Shown here piece after piece: positions 8,058 through 17,432 of a stretch of DNA of 64,000 nucleotides. Position numbers and translations under genes: made by a program. Positions within the stretch are counted from its first letter, which is position 1. Each line of letters opens with the position of its first letter. This DNA comes from Pseudomonadota bacterium (GTDB taxonomy: Bacteria; Pseudomonadota; Gammaproteobacteria; Acidiferrobacterales; UBA6901), in the NCBI GenBank assembly GCA_021819085.1, contig JAKASJ010000002.1, forward strand, positions 62,001-126,000. Direction: 5' to 3'. The notes below the pieces were generated by a model. It was not told the DNA's origin. It saw only the letters and a program-made list of their open reading frames with translations, and made no database searches.

Positions 8058-11000
8058 TCAGAGCAGAACCTGCTCCAGTCCGCCACGGCGGACGCGTTCG
8101 ACGAAATGCCGCTGCCAGTCCGCGCCCAATTGCTGATTGGCCAGTTCGACGACGATGTAATCCGTGTCGAGTCCGGTTTCGTCGCGGTATCGGGACAGAC
8201 CCTGTACGCAGGCGGGGCACGAGGTGAGTATTTTCATTCCAGTGCCGGACGTCTGGTCTTGCCCCGCGCTCCGCTGACTTGCGCGACGTAGCTCCTCCAG
8301 TTTTCGAAATCTGACCTGGTTTGCGATGTCGGGACGTGCAATGGCAAAGGTTCCGGCTTCCCCGCAGCAGCGGTCGGACAGAGTCACCTCCTGTCCCATC
8401 AGCTTTGAGGCGACGCTCACGGGAGCGTAGGTCTTCATGGGTGTATGGCAGGGATCGTGGTACAGGTAGCGCACGCCCTTGACCCCGGTCAGGCGCACGC
8501 CTTTTTCCATGAGGTACTCGTGGATATCCAGAAGGCGGCATCCGGGAAAGATCGCATCGAACTCGTATTTGAGCAGCTGATCCATGCAGGTGCCGCAGGA
8601 AACGATCACGGTCTTGATGTCGAGATAGTTCAGCGTGTTGGCGACGCGGTGGAAGAGGACGCGATTGTCGGTGGTTATCTTCGAGCCCCTGCGCTCGTCG
8701 CCGGCAGACAGTTGCGGGTAGCCGCAGCACAGATAGCCGGGAGGCAGGACCGTCTGCGCACCGACTTCGTAGAGCATCGCCAGCGTCGCGAGCCCCACCT
8801 GGCTGAACAGTCGCTCTGATCCGCATCCGGGGAAATAGAACACCGCGTCCGAGTCTTCGCTGATGCGGGCCGGATCCCGCAGTATCGGAATTGTCTTGCT
8901 GTCTTCGATTCCAAGCAGCGCGCGCGTGGTCATGGACGGCAGGCCGCCAGGCATCGGTCTGCGCACGAAGTTGATGATCTGCGCAGAAACCCGGGTATGC
9001 CCCGTCGTTGCCTCGGGCGGCCTGCTGTTGTGCAGCAGGCCGACATGCCGGGCAAGACGATAGGCAATGCGTTGCGCGCCGTAACCCCACTCGATGAGCG
9101 ACTTGCGCAGCAGCCTGATTTTTGTCGGGTCGGTGGCGTTGAGATAGGCCATGGACAGCCAGGTCGCGGGATTCGGACTGCGCTTGCCCCGGTCCTTGAG
9201 GATCCGGCGCATGCGGATCGTCACGTCCCCGAAATCGATGTCGACCGGGCAGGGGTTGAGGCACTTGTGGCAGATCGTGCAGTGGTCGGCGACATCGTTC
9301 ATCGCCTCGAAATGGCGCAGCGAGATGCCGCGACGTGTCTGCTCCTCGTAGAGAAAGGCCTCGATGATGAGACCCGTGGCGAGGATCTTGTTGCGCGGGG
9401 AGTACAGCAGGTTTGCTCTGGGTATGTGGGTGCTGCACGTCGGCTTGCATTTTCCGCAGCGAAGGCAGTGGCGAATGTCGTCATTGAGGGCGCCGAGCTC
9501 GCTTTCCTCCAGTATGATTGCCTCCTGCTGCAGCAGGCGCAGGGACGGCGTGTAGGCGCGTTCCAGACCCGATTCCGGCAGCAGCTTTCCACGATTGAAG
9601 TTTCCGTTCGGGTCGACCGTGCGCTTGTATTGCGCGAACGCCTCGATGGATGCCTTGTCGAGATACTGAATCTTGGTGATGCCTATACCATGTTCTCCGG
9701 ATATGACTCCGCCTAGCGACAACGCCAGGGCCATGACACGCGCAACGATTCGATCCGCCTCCTGCAGCATACCGTAGTCGTTGGAATGGACCGGAATGTT
9801 GGTGTGGACGTTGCCGTCGCCCGCGTGCATATGGGTCGCTACGAAAAGCCGGGCGTTGCGCACCCGCGAGTGGATCGCGTCGAGTTGCCGGTGTACGGGC
9901 AAGAATTCAAGTCCCCCGAAAATCTGCTTCAAGGGTCGTTCGACATCCGTGCGATACGAGAACCGCACGTCACGCCGCAGCAGCTGTTGGATCAGCGTCT
10001 CGCCCGGCTGTGCCGGCGCCTGCACCTCCACGTCGAAAAGATTTTCGGCGGCGTCGACAGTCCGGTCGAGCCCGCCCAGGATGGATGACCAGCGTGCATG
10101 TACCCGATCGAGCAGTTCCAGGGCGGCCGCCTTCTTGTCGCCGAGAATGGCCATCGCCTCATGGCTCGTCTCGTAGTCGGCGGCCGGCGGTGGAACGTCG
10201 GAAAGACCCTGAAGGTATTCACGGACCGCCTCGATAATGTGCAGCTTGTTGGAAATCGACTGCTCTATGTTGATGCGTTCGATGCCTGCGGAGTATTCCG
10301 CGAGCCGGTCCAGGGGGATCACTACGTCTTCATTGATCTTGAAGGCGTTGGTGTGCTTGGCGATGGCCGCCGTGCGCGAGCGGTCGAGCCAGAACCGGCG
10401 CCTGGCTTCCGGGCTCACCGCGATGAACCCCTCCGCCCCGCGCGCATTGGCCATGCGTACTACCGCAGACGCGGCGGTGGCTACCGCCGCCTCGTCGTCG
10501 CCTGCCACATCGACGAGCAGCACCATCTTGGGGCGATCCCGCCGCGCGGCTTTGGTTGCGTAACCGACTGCTTTCAGGTATCGCTCATCCAGGTGTTCCA
10601 GGCCCGACAAGAAGACCCCCGGGCACCGGTCGAGGTAATTCTTGGTCTCGACAATGGCAGGAACCGCCTTGCCGAGATCGTGACCGAAGAACTCAAGACA
10701 CAGGGTACGCAAATAGGTCGGCATGCGGTGCAGGATGAACACCGCGGAAGTGATCAGGCCGTCACACCCCTCCTTCTGCACCCCCGGCAGACCGGCCAGA
10801 AACTTGTCGGTCACGTCCTTGCCCAGCCCGATCTTGCGGAAAGCCTTTCCCGGGACGGACAGCATGTGCGGCTCGCCCAGCGGGGTGCGGCCGTCGATCT
10901 CGTAGCGCGTAATGCGGAACAGGACCTCCTCCTGCTCGTGAATTTTTCCCAGATTGTGATTTAGCCGCGTCACCTCCAGCCAGCGCGCATCCGGAGTCAC

Positions 11001-11894
11001 CATGCGCCACGATGCGAGATTGTCGAGCGTCGTGCCCCAGAGCACCGCCTTCTTGCCTCCGGCGTTCATCGCGATGTTGCCGCCGATCGTGGAGGCATCC
11101 TGGGACGTAGGATCGACAGCAAAGCTGTAGCCGCTTGCTTCCGCGAGCTTTGCGACGCTCAGGGTGATCGCTCCGGCCTGGGCCCGTACCACCGGCACAG
11201 GCGACGTGACTCCCTCCAGCTGCCGGACTTCCACGGGCCCGAGCTGGTCGAGCTTTTCGGTGTTAATCACCACCGATTCGGCGTGCAGCGGGACCGCGCC
11301 GCCCGTATAGCCGGTGCCTCCGCCGCGCGGAATGATGGTCAGCCCGAGATCTATGCAGGCCCGGACGATGTGGGCCGTTTCTTCCTCGCTGTCCGGGTAC
11401 ACGACCGCCAGCGGATATTCGACGCGCCAGTCGGTAGCGTCGGTAACATGAGAAACGCGTGCGAGTCCGCTGAAATCCACATTGTCGCGGCGCGTCAATC
11501 GTCCGAGGTATTTGCGCAGACGCCGACGCCACGCACGTTGGCGAGGGAACCAGTTCTCGAACTCGTGTACCGAATCGCGCGCGCGCGCCACCAGCGCCAG
11601 CGTGAGCGGGTTGCCTTCGGCGCGTTCGCTGATCTGATCCAGGCGATGATGCAGGGCGTGGACCAGCGACCCCCGCCGTTTCCGGTTCTCCAGGAGGTCG
11701 TCCTGGATGTAGGGGTTGCGGTGGATCACCCACATGTCTCCCAGGACCTCGAACAGCATGCGTGCCGAGCGCCCGGTGCGGCGGGTGCCGCGCAGTTCGT
11801 TGAGGGTTTCCCACATCGCATCGCCAAGATAGCGGATGACGATTTCCCGGTCGGAGAAGGACGTGTAGTTGTAAGGAATTTCGCGGATTCGCAT
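8058..11894 (-). CDS. Fused FAD-linked oxidoreductase / iron-sulfur protein (DUF3683, GlcD-like, CCG domains)
   Basis: A 1278-residue redox protein. DUF3683 occupies about residues 1-150 ([17 protein letters not shown]). The FAD-binding type-4 (GlcD/D-lactate dehydrogenase) domain follows, with [15 protein letters not shown] at about 188-202. The FAD-oxidase C-terminal domain has [12 protein letters not shown] near 688 and GEHGIG near 733. Two 4Fe-4S motifs follow: [11 protein letters not shown] near 810 and [12 protein letters not shown] near 872. Two cysteine-rich CCG domains of the heterodisulfide reductase/GlpC type end it: PGCG and CCGYP near 1023-1058, and HDPCH, CCGEAG and SCPAC near 1146-1229. 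It probably oxidises a 2-hydroxy acid such as D-lactate or glycolate and passes electrons to quinone through the clusters. The start at 11894 fits homologues; ATG 11945 adds 17 residues. Neither has a strong ribosome binding site. Confidence 0.88.
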   Translation of the reverse strand: MRIREIPYNYTSFSDREIVIRYLGDAMWETLNELRGTRRTGRSARMLFEVLGDMWVIHRNPYIQDDLLENRKRRGSLVHALHHRLDQISERAEGNPLTLALVARARDSVHEFENWFPRQRAWRRRLRKYLGRLTRRDNVDFSGLARVSHVTDATDWRVEYPLAVVYPDSEEETAHIVRACIDLGLTIIPRGGGTGYTGGAVPLHAESVVINTEKLDQLGPVEVRQLEGVTSPVPVVRAQAGAITLSVAKLAEASGYSFAVDPTSQDASTIGGNIAMNAGGKKAVLWGTTLDNLASWRMVTPDARWLEVTRLNHNLGKIHEQEEVLFRITRYEIDGRTPLGEPHMLSVPGKAFRKIGLGKDVTDKFLAGLPGVQKEGCDGLITSAVFILHRMPTYLRTLCLEFFGHDLGKAVPAIVETKNYLDRCPGVFLSGLEHLDERYLKAVGYATKAARRDRPKMVLLVDVAGDDEAAVATAASAVVRMANARGAEGFIAVSPEARRRFWLDRSRTAAIAKHTNAFKINEDVVIPLDRLAEYSAGIERINIEQSISNKLHIIEAVREYLQGLSDVPPPAADYETSHEAMAILGDKKAAALELLDRVHARWSSILGGLDRTVDAAENLFDVEVQAPAQPGETLIQQLLRRDVRFSYRTDVERPLKQIFGGLEFLPVHRQLDAIHSRVRNARLFVATHMHAGDGNVHTNIPVHSNDYGMLQEADRIVARVMALALSLGGVISGEHGIGITKIQYLDKASIEAFAQYKRTVDPNGNFNRGKLLPESGLERAYTPSLRLLQQEAIILEESELGALNDDIRHCLRCGKCKPTCSTHIPRANLLYSPRNKILATGLIIEAFLYEEQTRRGISLRHFEAMNDVADHCTICHKCLNPCPVDIDFGDVTIRMRRILKDRGKRSPNPATWLSMAYLNATDPTKIRLLRKSLIEWGYGAQRIAYRLARHVGLLHNSRPPEATTGHTRVSAQIINFVRRPMPGGLPSMTTRALLGIEDSKTIPILRDPARISEDSDAVFYFPGCGSERLFSQVGLATLAMLYEVGAQTVLPPGYLCCGYPQLSAGDERRGSKITTDNRVLFHRVANTLNYLDIKTVIVSCGTCMDQLLKYEFDAIFPGCRLLDIHEYLMEKGVRLTGVKGVRYLYHDPCHTPMKTYAPVSVASKLMGQEVTLSDRCCGEAGTFAIARPDIANQVRFRKLEELRRASQRSAGQDQTSGTGMKILTSCPACVQGLSRYRDETGLDTDYIVVELANQQLGADWQRHFVERVRRGGLEQVLL

Positions 11895-12162
11895 AAAGCC
11901 GGGGCTCGTGGGACCGTGCCGATTTCCCTGGGGCACGTTACGCATATTAGCATGTACTTCTGGGTTTGCCCGATCGGCCGCAGACATGCCGGTTAGGCCC
12001 GTGCGCCGGATTTCCGGTATCAGCGGCTTCTCGGCCGATGGATCGAGCCGGGCCGTGCGGCCGCCCGCCCGCCGCAGTGGCGGAACATTGCCCCATGGAG
12101 CGATGATCGGCGCATTTCCCGCATGGGAAGCAGCGCAGCCGAGTTCGTGGCTCCGGCGGATT

Positions 12163-12176
12163 TTGACATGGGTCAA
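12163..12176. promoter_or_regulatory. FNR/DNR-like dyad TTGAC-N4-GTCAA
   Basis: TTGAC-ATGG-GTCAA is a perfect dyad with the 5-4-5 spacing of Crp/Fnr-family boxes (FNR: TTGAT-N4-ATCAA; NnrR/DNR types allow TTGNC-N4-GNCAA). It lies 62 bases upstream of the PilZ gene and about 220-270 bases upstream of the divergent iron-sulfur flavoprotein, in a 290-340 base intergenic region that otherwise shows nothing. Function as an oxygen- or NO-responsive site is inference from the motif alone. Confidence 0.42.
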
Positions 12177-12238
12177 TGCGTCCATGCAGGCCGGATGACT
12201 ATGCTCTTCCATGATGGTAGATACAGGGAGAGTGTGCC

Positions 12239-12628
12239 ATGGAGCATCGCTGGAACGCGCGTCGGCCGCTGACGGTGAAGGCCATACTTCACAGTCCCGT
12301 GCTCGGGACCAAACGAGTAAAAATACGGGACCTCGGAGCGGGCGGAGTACGCGTGGAGGTTCAGGACCATGCCCCCGCTACAAATCTCCATGTCGAGCTG
12401 GTTTTCGTAGGAAACGAGCGCGGCATTCTGCGTATTTACCGGGTTCCCGCGCTCATCGTGTGGACATCCAGAAATACGGTCGGCCTCATGTTTTACGAAA
12501 TGAGCCCCCGCGCCGTCGTGGCGGTACTGAATGCGCTCTCAGTGGGCGAGGTAGAAGGGGACTTCGAGTCCGGGCCGAGTTTTGCCGGTGGGCCGGGTAA
12601 TGCGCCGGGCAAGCTGACCAGACCCTGA
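12239..12628 (+). CDS. PilZ domain protein
   Basis: A 129-residue single-domain protein starting [20 protein letters not shown]. The N-terminal R...R-type basic cluster and the following [10 protein letters not shown] (position of the PilZ D/NxSxxG motif, here DxGxxG) fit a PilZ beta-barrel for binding cyclic-di-GMP. The barrel strands continue to [13 protein letters not shown]. The C-terminal 30 residues are probably disordered. Because the canonical serine of D/NxSxxG is replaced, actual c-di-GMP binding is uncertain. It lies 16 bases upstream of a YbaK-like gene on the same strand, likely co-transcribed, with a regulatory dyad upstream. Confidence 0.75.
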   Translation: MEHRWNARRPLTVKAILHSPVLGTKRVKIRDLGAGGVRVEVQDHAPATNLHVELVFVGNERGILRIYRVPALIVWTSRNTVGLMFYEMSPRAVVAVLNALSVGEVEGDFESGPSFAGGPGNAPGKLTRP

Positions 12629-12644
12629 AAGGGAGGGTATCCCT

Positions 12645-13109
12645 ATGGCTGTTGCCAGAACGATCACCGATTTTCTCCAGCGACAGCGTGCGCACTATGC
12701 AGTCGTACCTCACCCGCACACCGAGACGAGCCGGGCGACAGCCCATACCGTCAGGGTAGCGGCGGACCAGCTGGCCAAGGCCGTGGTTTTGATCGACGAG
12801 CGCGGCTACGTGATGGCCGTCGTTCCCAGCAGCCGTCATGTGAGCACCAATCGGCTATCGGAACTCCTCGGCCGCCGCCTTGAGTTGGCGACCGAGAGCC
12901 GTATTGCGCCGGTATTCCGGGACTGCGATCCGGGGGCGATCCCGCCGCTGGGACCCGCGTATGGCATGGACACGATCGTCGATGACAGCTTGGTTGGCCA
13001 ACCGGTGATCTATTTTGAGGCCGGTGACCACGAACAGGTAATCCAGGTGGACGGCGAGGTATTCCTTTCGCTGCTGAAAGAGGCGCGGCACGGCCAGTTT
13101 ACGCACTAA
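12645..13109 (+). CDS. YbaK/EbsC family aminoacyl-tRNA deacylase-like protein
   Basis: A 154-residue protein with the YbaK/ProX fold. The N-terminal helix (ITDFLQRQRAHYAVVPHPHTETSRATAHTVRV) leads to QLAKAVVLIDERGYVMAVVPSSRHV, which carries the conserved lysine-containing 'aK.v.l' strand. RIAPVFRDCDPGAIPPLGPAYGM is the glycine/proline loop typical of the family. Members hydrolyse mischarged aminoacyl-tRNAs (Cys-tRNA-Pro, Ala-tRNA-Pro), but several act only as structural paralogues, so the substrate is not fixed. AAAGGGAGG lies upstream of the ATG. It follows the PilZ gene after 16 bases. Confidence 0.8.
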   Translation: MAVARTITDFLQRQRAHYAVVPHPHTETSRATAHTVRVAADQLAKAVVLIDERGYVMAVVPSSRHVSTNRLSELLGRRLELATESRIAPVFRDCDPGAIPPLGPAYGMDTIVDDSLVGQPVIYFEAGDHEQVIQVDGEVFLSLLKEARHGQFTH

Positions 13110-13253
13110 GCCCGGGAATTCGTGGCCGGGTTGCCACGGGAAGCGGCGGTGTGCAATGCAGAATGATCGGCCACGGCTCCGGCCCGTGTATCCCTACGCC
13201 GCGGCGGTGAAGAATGCGGCGGGGTTCTCCACCGGCTGAAGGGCGGTGATTAG

Positions 13254-14240
13254 ATGGATGTCGCAGACATCAGCCTGTTCGCGCTCAATTGCGGCTCGGA
13301 TCTTGCGTCGCGCGTTGCCGCATCGCTGGACCTGCCTCTGGGCCGGCACGAGGAACGGGAATTCGAGGACGGTGAGCACAAGATACGGCCACTCGAGAGC
13401 GTTCGGGGCCGGGATGTCTTCGTTGTCCAATCTCTGCATGAAGAGCCGGCCGGCAGCGTCAATGACAAACTGTGCCGCCTGCTGTTCTTCATCGGTGCCC
13501 TCAAGGACGCGGCTGCCGCGCGAGTCACTGCGGTCGTGCCGTATCTTTCCTATGCGCGCAAAGATCGCAAGACCCAGCCGCGGGATCCGGTGACTACGCG
13601 CTATGTTGCGAAGCTGTTCGAGAGCGTCGGCACGGACCGGGTGATGACGGTCGACGTCCACAACCTTGCCGCATTCCAGAATGCATTCCGGTGTCAGACC
13701 GAGAACCTGGAGGCGCGTGTGCTGTTCGTCAGGCACTTTGCGCAGCGCATCCGGGGAAACAGCGTGGCGGTCGTTTCGCCTGATGTCGGCGGCGTCAAGC
13801 GTGCAGAGCTGTTCCGCCAGGCTCTGGCGGGTGCGCTCGGGCGCGAGGTCGACATGGCCTTTATCGAGAAAGAACGCGCACTCGGGAAGGTCACCACAGG
13901 AGCGCTGGTCGGGGAGGTGCGCGGACGTATCGCCATCATCGTAGACGATCTCATCAGTTCCGGCACAACCATTGCGCGTGCCGCCAGTGTCTGCCGCACG
14001 GCCGGAGCGGTGTCGGTTTTCGCGGCGGCAACGCATGGGTTATTCGTGGCTGACGCCGAAGCGGTCATTGCCGAGGCGCCCATCGAACGCGTGCTCGTTA
14101 CCGATACGGTTCCCGCATTCCGCATCGCAGGGCAGGTGGCACGCGCGAAACTCGAAATCCTGGATATTGCCGGATTCCTGGCGGAGGCGATACGTCGGCT
14201 GAATGCAAACGAATCCCTTGTAGAGCTCAACCGGGCATGA
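13254..14240 (+). CDS. Ribose-phosphate pyrophosphokinase-like protein (divergent PRPP synthetase)
   Basis: A 328-residue protein with the two phosphoribosyltransferase-fold halves of PRPP synthetase. The catalytic flexible loop reads YLSYARKDRKTQPRDPVTTR, where the housekeeping enzyme has RQDR..R. The PRPP-binding loop is IIVDDLISSGTTIARAA at about 225-240. This loop variant resembles the divergent second PRPP synthetases found beside AMP phosphorylase-type genes in some proteobacteria, so this is probably not the housekeeping Prs (normally next to ispE). The expected reaction is ribose 5-phosphate + ATP to PRPP + AMP; a related substrate is possible. The ATG at 13254 opens the frame directly after a GC-rich 144-base gap and ends 14 bases before a convergent gene. 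Confidence 0.82.
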   Translation: MDVADISLFALNCGSDLASRVAASLDLPLGRHEEREFEDGEHKIRPLESVRGRDVFVVQSLHEEPAGSVNDKLCRLLFFIGALKDAAAARVTAVVPYLSYARKDRKTQPRDPVTTRYVAKLFESVGTDRVMTVDVHNLAAFQNAFRCQTENLEARVLFVRHFAQRIRGNSVAVVSPDVGGVKRAELFRQALAGALGREVDMAFIEKERALGKVTTGALVGEVRGRIAIIVDDLISSGTTIARAASVCRTAGAVSVFAAATHGLFVADAEAVIAEAPIERVLVTDTVPAFRIAGQVARAKLEILDIAGFLAEAIRRLNANESLVELNRA

Positions 14241-14254
14241 GCCGGTCCGGCAGC

Positions 14255-15304
14255 TCAGCCGAGGTCCAGATCCCGCACATACCGTTCGGCGCGATCGAGA
14301 TAGTCGCACGCCGCCGCCGACCATTTTTTCGTGTCCCGGACCTCGGGGTCCAGGACGTGCCAGACCGCAATCTTGCAGCGGAAGCAGGCCCAGCAGCTCT
14401 TGTAGAAACTCAGCAGCGCCGGCGCAGGAGTGTCGGAGCTGATGCGTGCGTGAACTTCGATGAACAGCCGCCCGACCTGCGCAGCGCCAAGCCGCTCGCA
14501 CTCCACAGCGAGCAGGGAAAGTTCATCGGCGGAGTCAAGGATGCGGAAATCGCGGTTGAATTCCAGACGGTCGATGATCACCGGTTCCGGAACCAAGCAG
14601 ATGTGCTCCGGTCTCAGGTCGCCATGAGCCTCGATGATTTTGTCGTGTTCCGCACGCTCGTCGACAAGCGTCTGGTGAATGTCGAGGAACCGGAGCTGGG
14701 CGGCGGCGACATGCCTCAACTGCGCTTCGGGCAGCGCGCATTCCGGGCGCGAGAGCTCGCGGCAGGTATCCTCGACCCGGTCGCGCAGGCGACGGCGATA
14801 GGTTGTGCATTCCATCGCAATCGGGCGGGCCTGCCGGTAGAAGCAGGCCAGGCGCTCGGCCGCCAGGCGCGTTTCGGACCCGGGGACAGAGCCATTCAGT
14901 ATTGCCTGATCAAGGAATCGCTCCGCCGGCAGGCGCCGCATCTTCACCAGCCAGTCGGCCACCGGACCGTCTCCGCCAAGCCGAAGCTCGCCGGACAGGC
15001 TCACAATGAGCGGGATCATCCCCAGGTAAATACCCGGAGCCAGCGGGCGATTGAGTATGACTTCTGCTTCGCAGTCGCGGCGTCGAAGTTCGATGGAGCT
15101 GAAGTCCAGAAAGTCCCGGCGGACCGGCTTCTTGAGCTTGTATGCATGCGTATCGGTGAGAAATACCCAGGACATGTGGGTTTCGAGCGCGTAAACTTGC
15201 AGGGGATGTTCCGGGTAGGCGTGCGGACGGGAAAGGAACGCAACCTTGGCGGCCGTCGGTATCTCCGGTTCACCGCGATTCCTGGAATTCGGTGCCATGG
15301 TCAT
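14255..15304 (-). CDS. Aminoglycoside phosphotransferase-fold protein (APH family)
   Basis: A 349-residue kinase-fold protein. The N-lobe includes HMSWVFLTDTHAYKLKKPVRRDFLDF with the ATP-anchoring lysine. The catalytic region is EAHGDLRPEHICLVPEPVII followed by DRLEFNRDFRILDSADELSLL, the HGD..... and D..EF patterns shared with the APH-like half of the widespread 'aminoglycoside phosphotransferase / AAA ATPase' bifunctional proteins. The usual C-terminal zeta-toxin-like P-loop domain is missing, so this is a stand-alone kinase-like half. The expected brace aspartate of the metal-binding DFG-like segment appears as the D of IIDRLEF. The substrate is unknown and drug resistance is not implied. 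The start at ATG 15304 was chosen over a TTG at 15322. Confidence 0.72.
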   Translation of the reverse strand: MTMAPNSRNRGEPEIPTAAKVAFLSRPHAYPEHPLQVYALETHMSWVFLTDTHAYKLKKPVRRDFLDFSSIELRRRDCEAEVILNRPLAPGIYLGMIPLIVSLSGELRLGGDGPVADWLVKMRRLPAERFLDQAILNGSVPGSETRLAAERLACFYRQARPIAMECTTYRRRLRDRVEDTCRELSRPECALPEAQLRHVAAAQLRFLDIHQTLVDERAEHDKIIEAHGDLRPEHICLVPEPVIIDRLEFNRDFRILDSADELSLLAVECERLGAAQVGRLFIEVHARISSDTPAPALLSFYKSCWACFRCKIAVWHVLDPEVRDTKKWSAAACDYLDRAERYVRDLDLG

Positions 15305-15480
15305 GAGCCAGTTCTGCAGCAAGCCCGCCGGCTAACACTATCGCAAAAGGCGCACGCGTCAAAATATCGCTCTGACGAGGCGGCGCCGTGAGCCCGAGCG
15401 AGGCACTTGTCAGTACGCCGGATAGGGGCCAATATTCAGGCAGTCGTGCGAACGCTGCCAGAAGAGGATTCGACACGCGG

Positions 15481-16227
15481 ATGCAGCTTCGGATTGTATC
15501 GTACAACATCCATCGTGCGATCGGCATTGATCGCCGTTTCCGTCTCGACCGGATCGTGACGATTCTTGGGCATGTGCGGCCGGACGTCGCGCTGCTGCAG
15601 GAAGTTGACTCCGGAGCGCCCCGCTCAGGAAACCTCGATCTCGCGCGCGAGCTGGCGGATCTGCTTGGATACCCTTACTACGCGGTCGGTCACAACGTCG
15701 ACCTGCGCAAAGGGCGCTACGGTAACGCGACGCTCAGCCGTTTCCCGATTCTGCGCGAACGCAACATCGATCTCACGATCGATTCGCACAAGCGCCGCGG
15801 CTGCCAGCACACCCGCATCCAGGCGCAGAAGCAGTTCGGTCACCCGCATATCATCGAGGTATTCAATCTCCACCTGGGTCTATCGGCGCGCGAGCGGCGG
15901 CTTCAGGTTGCGCTTCTGCGGCGCTCCAGAGAGTTCTCGGACCTGGACCAGGCTCACGCCTGTCTTGTTGGCGGAGACTTCAATGACTGGCGCAGCCAGT
16001 TGCCGCCGATATTCACCGAAGAGCTGGGATTCCAGTGCGCGACGTCGCGCGGTGGCGGGCGGCAGTATCCAATGCGGACCTTCCCGGCGTTTTCTCCGAC
16101 CGGGGGCCTGGACAAGATCTTCTTCCGCGGCCAGTTCCGGCTGCTCGATGCGCGTACCTGCCATTTGCGTGTCTCGCGTGTGGCAAGCGACCATCTGCCA
16201 GTGATTGCGGATTTTGAATTGCAGTGA
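15481..16227 (+). CDS. Endonuclease/exonuclease/phosphatase (EEP) family protein
   Basis: A 248-residue metal-dependent hydrolase. The EEP signatures are in order: RIVSYNIHRAIG near residue 4 (catalytic Asn), LLQEVDSG (metal-binding Glu), NLHLGLSARERRLQ, VGGDFNDW (D-x-N pair), and the C-terminal ASDHLPVIADFEL (DH pair). Such proteins cleave phosphodiesters in nucleic acids, phospholipids or phosphoinositides. Its stop overlaps the GTG start of a cardiolipin synthase, a pairing seen with ClsB in several bacteria, which suggests a role in phospholipid metabolism. The ATG at 15481 matches the domain start; a GTG at 15388 preceded by GAGG would add 31 residues of no recognisable content. Confidence 0.83.
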   Translation: MQLRIVSYNIHRAIGIDRRFRLDRIVTILGHVRPDVALLQEVDSGAPRSGNLDLARELADLLGYPYYAVGHNVDLRKGRYGNATLSRFPILRERNIDLTIDSHKRRGCQHTRIQAQKQFGHPHIIEVFNLHLGLSARERRLQVALLRRSREFSDLDQAHACLVGGDFNDWRSQLPPIFTEELGFQCATSRGGGRQYPMRTFPAFSPTGGLDKIFFRGQFRLLDARTCHLRVSRVASDHLPVIADFELQ

Positions 16228-17417
16228 ATGTACCTGTAGTCAAGGTGCCGTCGGCGGCGGGCCGGGAGCGGCGACCTTCAATCTCGAAATACCGGTTTCC
16301 ATGGCGCGGCGGCAATCGCTTCCAGCTGCTGGTCGACGGCAACCGGTTCTTCCCGCACATGCTCCAGGCCATCAACGACGCGGCCCATCACGTGTATCTG
16401 GAAATCTACCTTTTCGAGACCGGGACCGTTGCCGGCCGCTTCATCGACGCGCTGGTAGCGGCAGCGGCACGCGGTGTGGATGTGCGCGTCATACTGGACG
16501 ATTTCGGTGCGCGCGGCCTCGGCCGCGGTGACCGCGAGCGCCTGCGCAGCAGCGGCGTGAAGCTTGCCTTCTACAATCCATTGCGTATCGGGAAATGGCT
16601 GAAGAATCTTGCCCGGGACCACCGCAAGCTCCTGGTCACAGACGGAACGACGGCGTTTGTCGGAGGAACCGGAATCACCGATGAATTCGACCCGGCGGAC
16701 TCGCCGGAATCGCGTTGGCGCGAAACCGTAGTGAAGGTGGCGGGGCCCGTGATTTTTGACTGGCAGACGCTGTTCATCGAGAGCTGGAAGCGCCATAGCG
16801 GAGAGATGCTGCAACTTCCGGACAAGCCGGCAGTCGCTGCGGGCGAGCGCATGCTGGGGCGTGTCACATTGATGCGGGGAAGGTCGCAGCAGGGAATAAA
16901 GCGTGATCTGATTACGCATGTGCATTCCGCAAAGCGGCGGGTGTGGTTTTCCACTGCCTATTTTGTGCCACCGCGCCGTATCCGGCGCGCGCTCCGGAGG
17001 GCTGCACGTCGCGGCGTCGATGTGCGGTTGCTGCTGCCGGGTCCGCGAACCGACCACCCCGCTGTGCGTCTGGCGGGAAGGAGATTCTACGCTTCGATGC
17101 TCCGAAGCGGGGTGCGTATTTTCGAATTTCAGCCACGCGTTCTGCACAGCAAAGTGAGCCTGTGCGATTCCTGGGTGTCGATAGGGTCGAGCAATCTCGA
17201 TAACTGGAATCTGCGCTGGAACCTGGATGCTAACCAGGCAATCGAAGACCATGAATTCGCTGAGCAGGTTCGCGCCATGTTCGACGCCGATTTCGCCCAA
17301 ACCATCGAGTACACCTACCGGGACTGGATGCACCGGTCGTGGCACTCACGCGCCAGTGAGTGGCTGTGGGGGCTGGTTGACCGGTTCCTCAACAGCATCG
17401 GTGATGGACGGCGCTGA
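16224..17417 (+). CDS. clsB: Cardiolipin synthase-like phospholipase D protein (ClsB type)
   Basis: A 397-residue phosphatidyltransferase of the PLD superfamily, expected at the inner membrane making cardiolipin. Two HKD motifs are visible: HRKLLVTDGTTAFVGG near residue 133 and HSKVSLCDSWVSIGSSNLDN near 307. There are no long N-terminal membrane segments, as in ClsB rather than ClsA. The GTG start overlaps the preceding TGA (GTGA), which shows translational coupling with the EEP protein. The C-terminal region (HSRASEWLWGLVDRFLNSI) may be an amphipathic membrane anchor. The symbol is by similarity; related PLD synthases cannot be excluded. Confidence 0.85.
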   Translation: MNVPVVKVPSAAGRERRPSISKYRFPWRGGNRFQLLVDGNRFFPHMLQAINDAAHHVYLEIYLFETGTVAGRFIDALVAAAARGVDVRVILDDFGARGLGRGDRERLRSSGVKLAFYNPLRIGKWLKNLARDHRKLLVTDGTTAFVGGTGITDEFDPADSPESRWRETVVKVAGPVIFDWQTLFIESWKRHSGEMLQLPDKPAVAAGERMLGRVTLMRGRSQQGIKRDLITHVHSAKRRVWFSTAYFVPPRRIRRALRRAARRGVDVRLLLPGPRTDHPAVRLAGRRFYASMLRSGVRIFEFQPRVLHSKVSLCDSWVSIGSSNLDNWNLRWNLDANQAIEDHEFAEQVRAMFDADFAQTIEYTYRDWMHRSWHSRASEWLWGLVDRFLNSIGDGRR

Positions 17418-17432
17418 CGGCGCGTAAGATGT

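Noticed and set aside
7915-9450. A 511-residue open frame in another frame of the iron-sulfur flavoprotein
   Set aside because: Composition (Arg/Pro/His-rich) is that of a shifted frame; the real frame carries all cysteine motifs.
15481-17417. Antibiotic-resistance meaning for the aminoglycoside-phosphotransferase-fold protein nearby (14255-15304)
   Set aside because: The protein matches the chromosomal APH-like/AAA bifunctional group, not a known resistance kinase.
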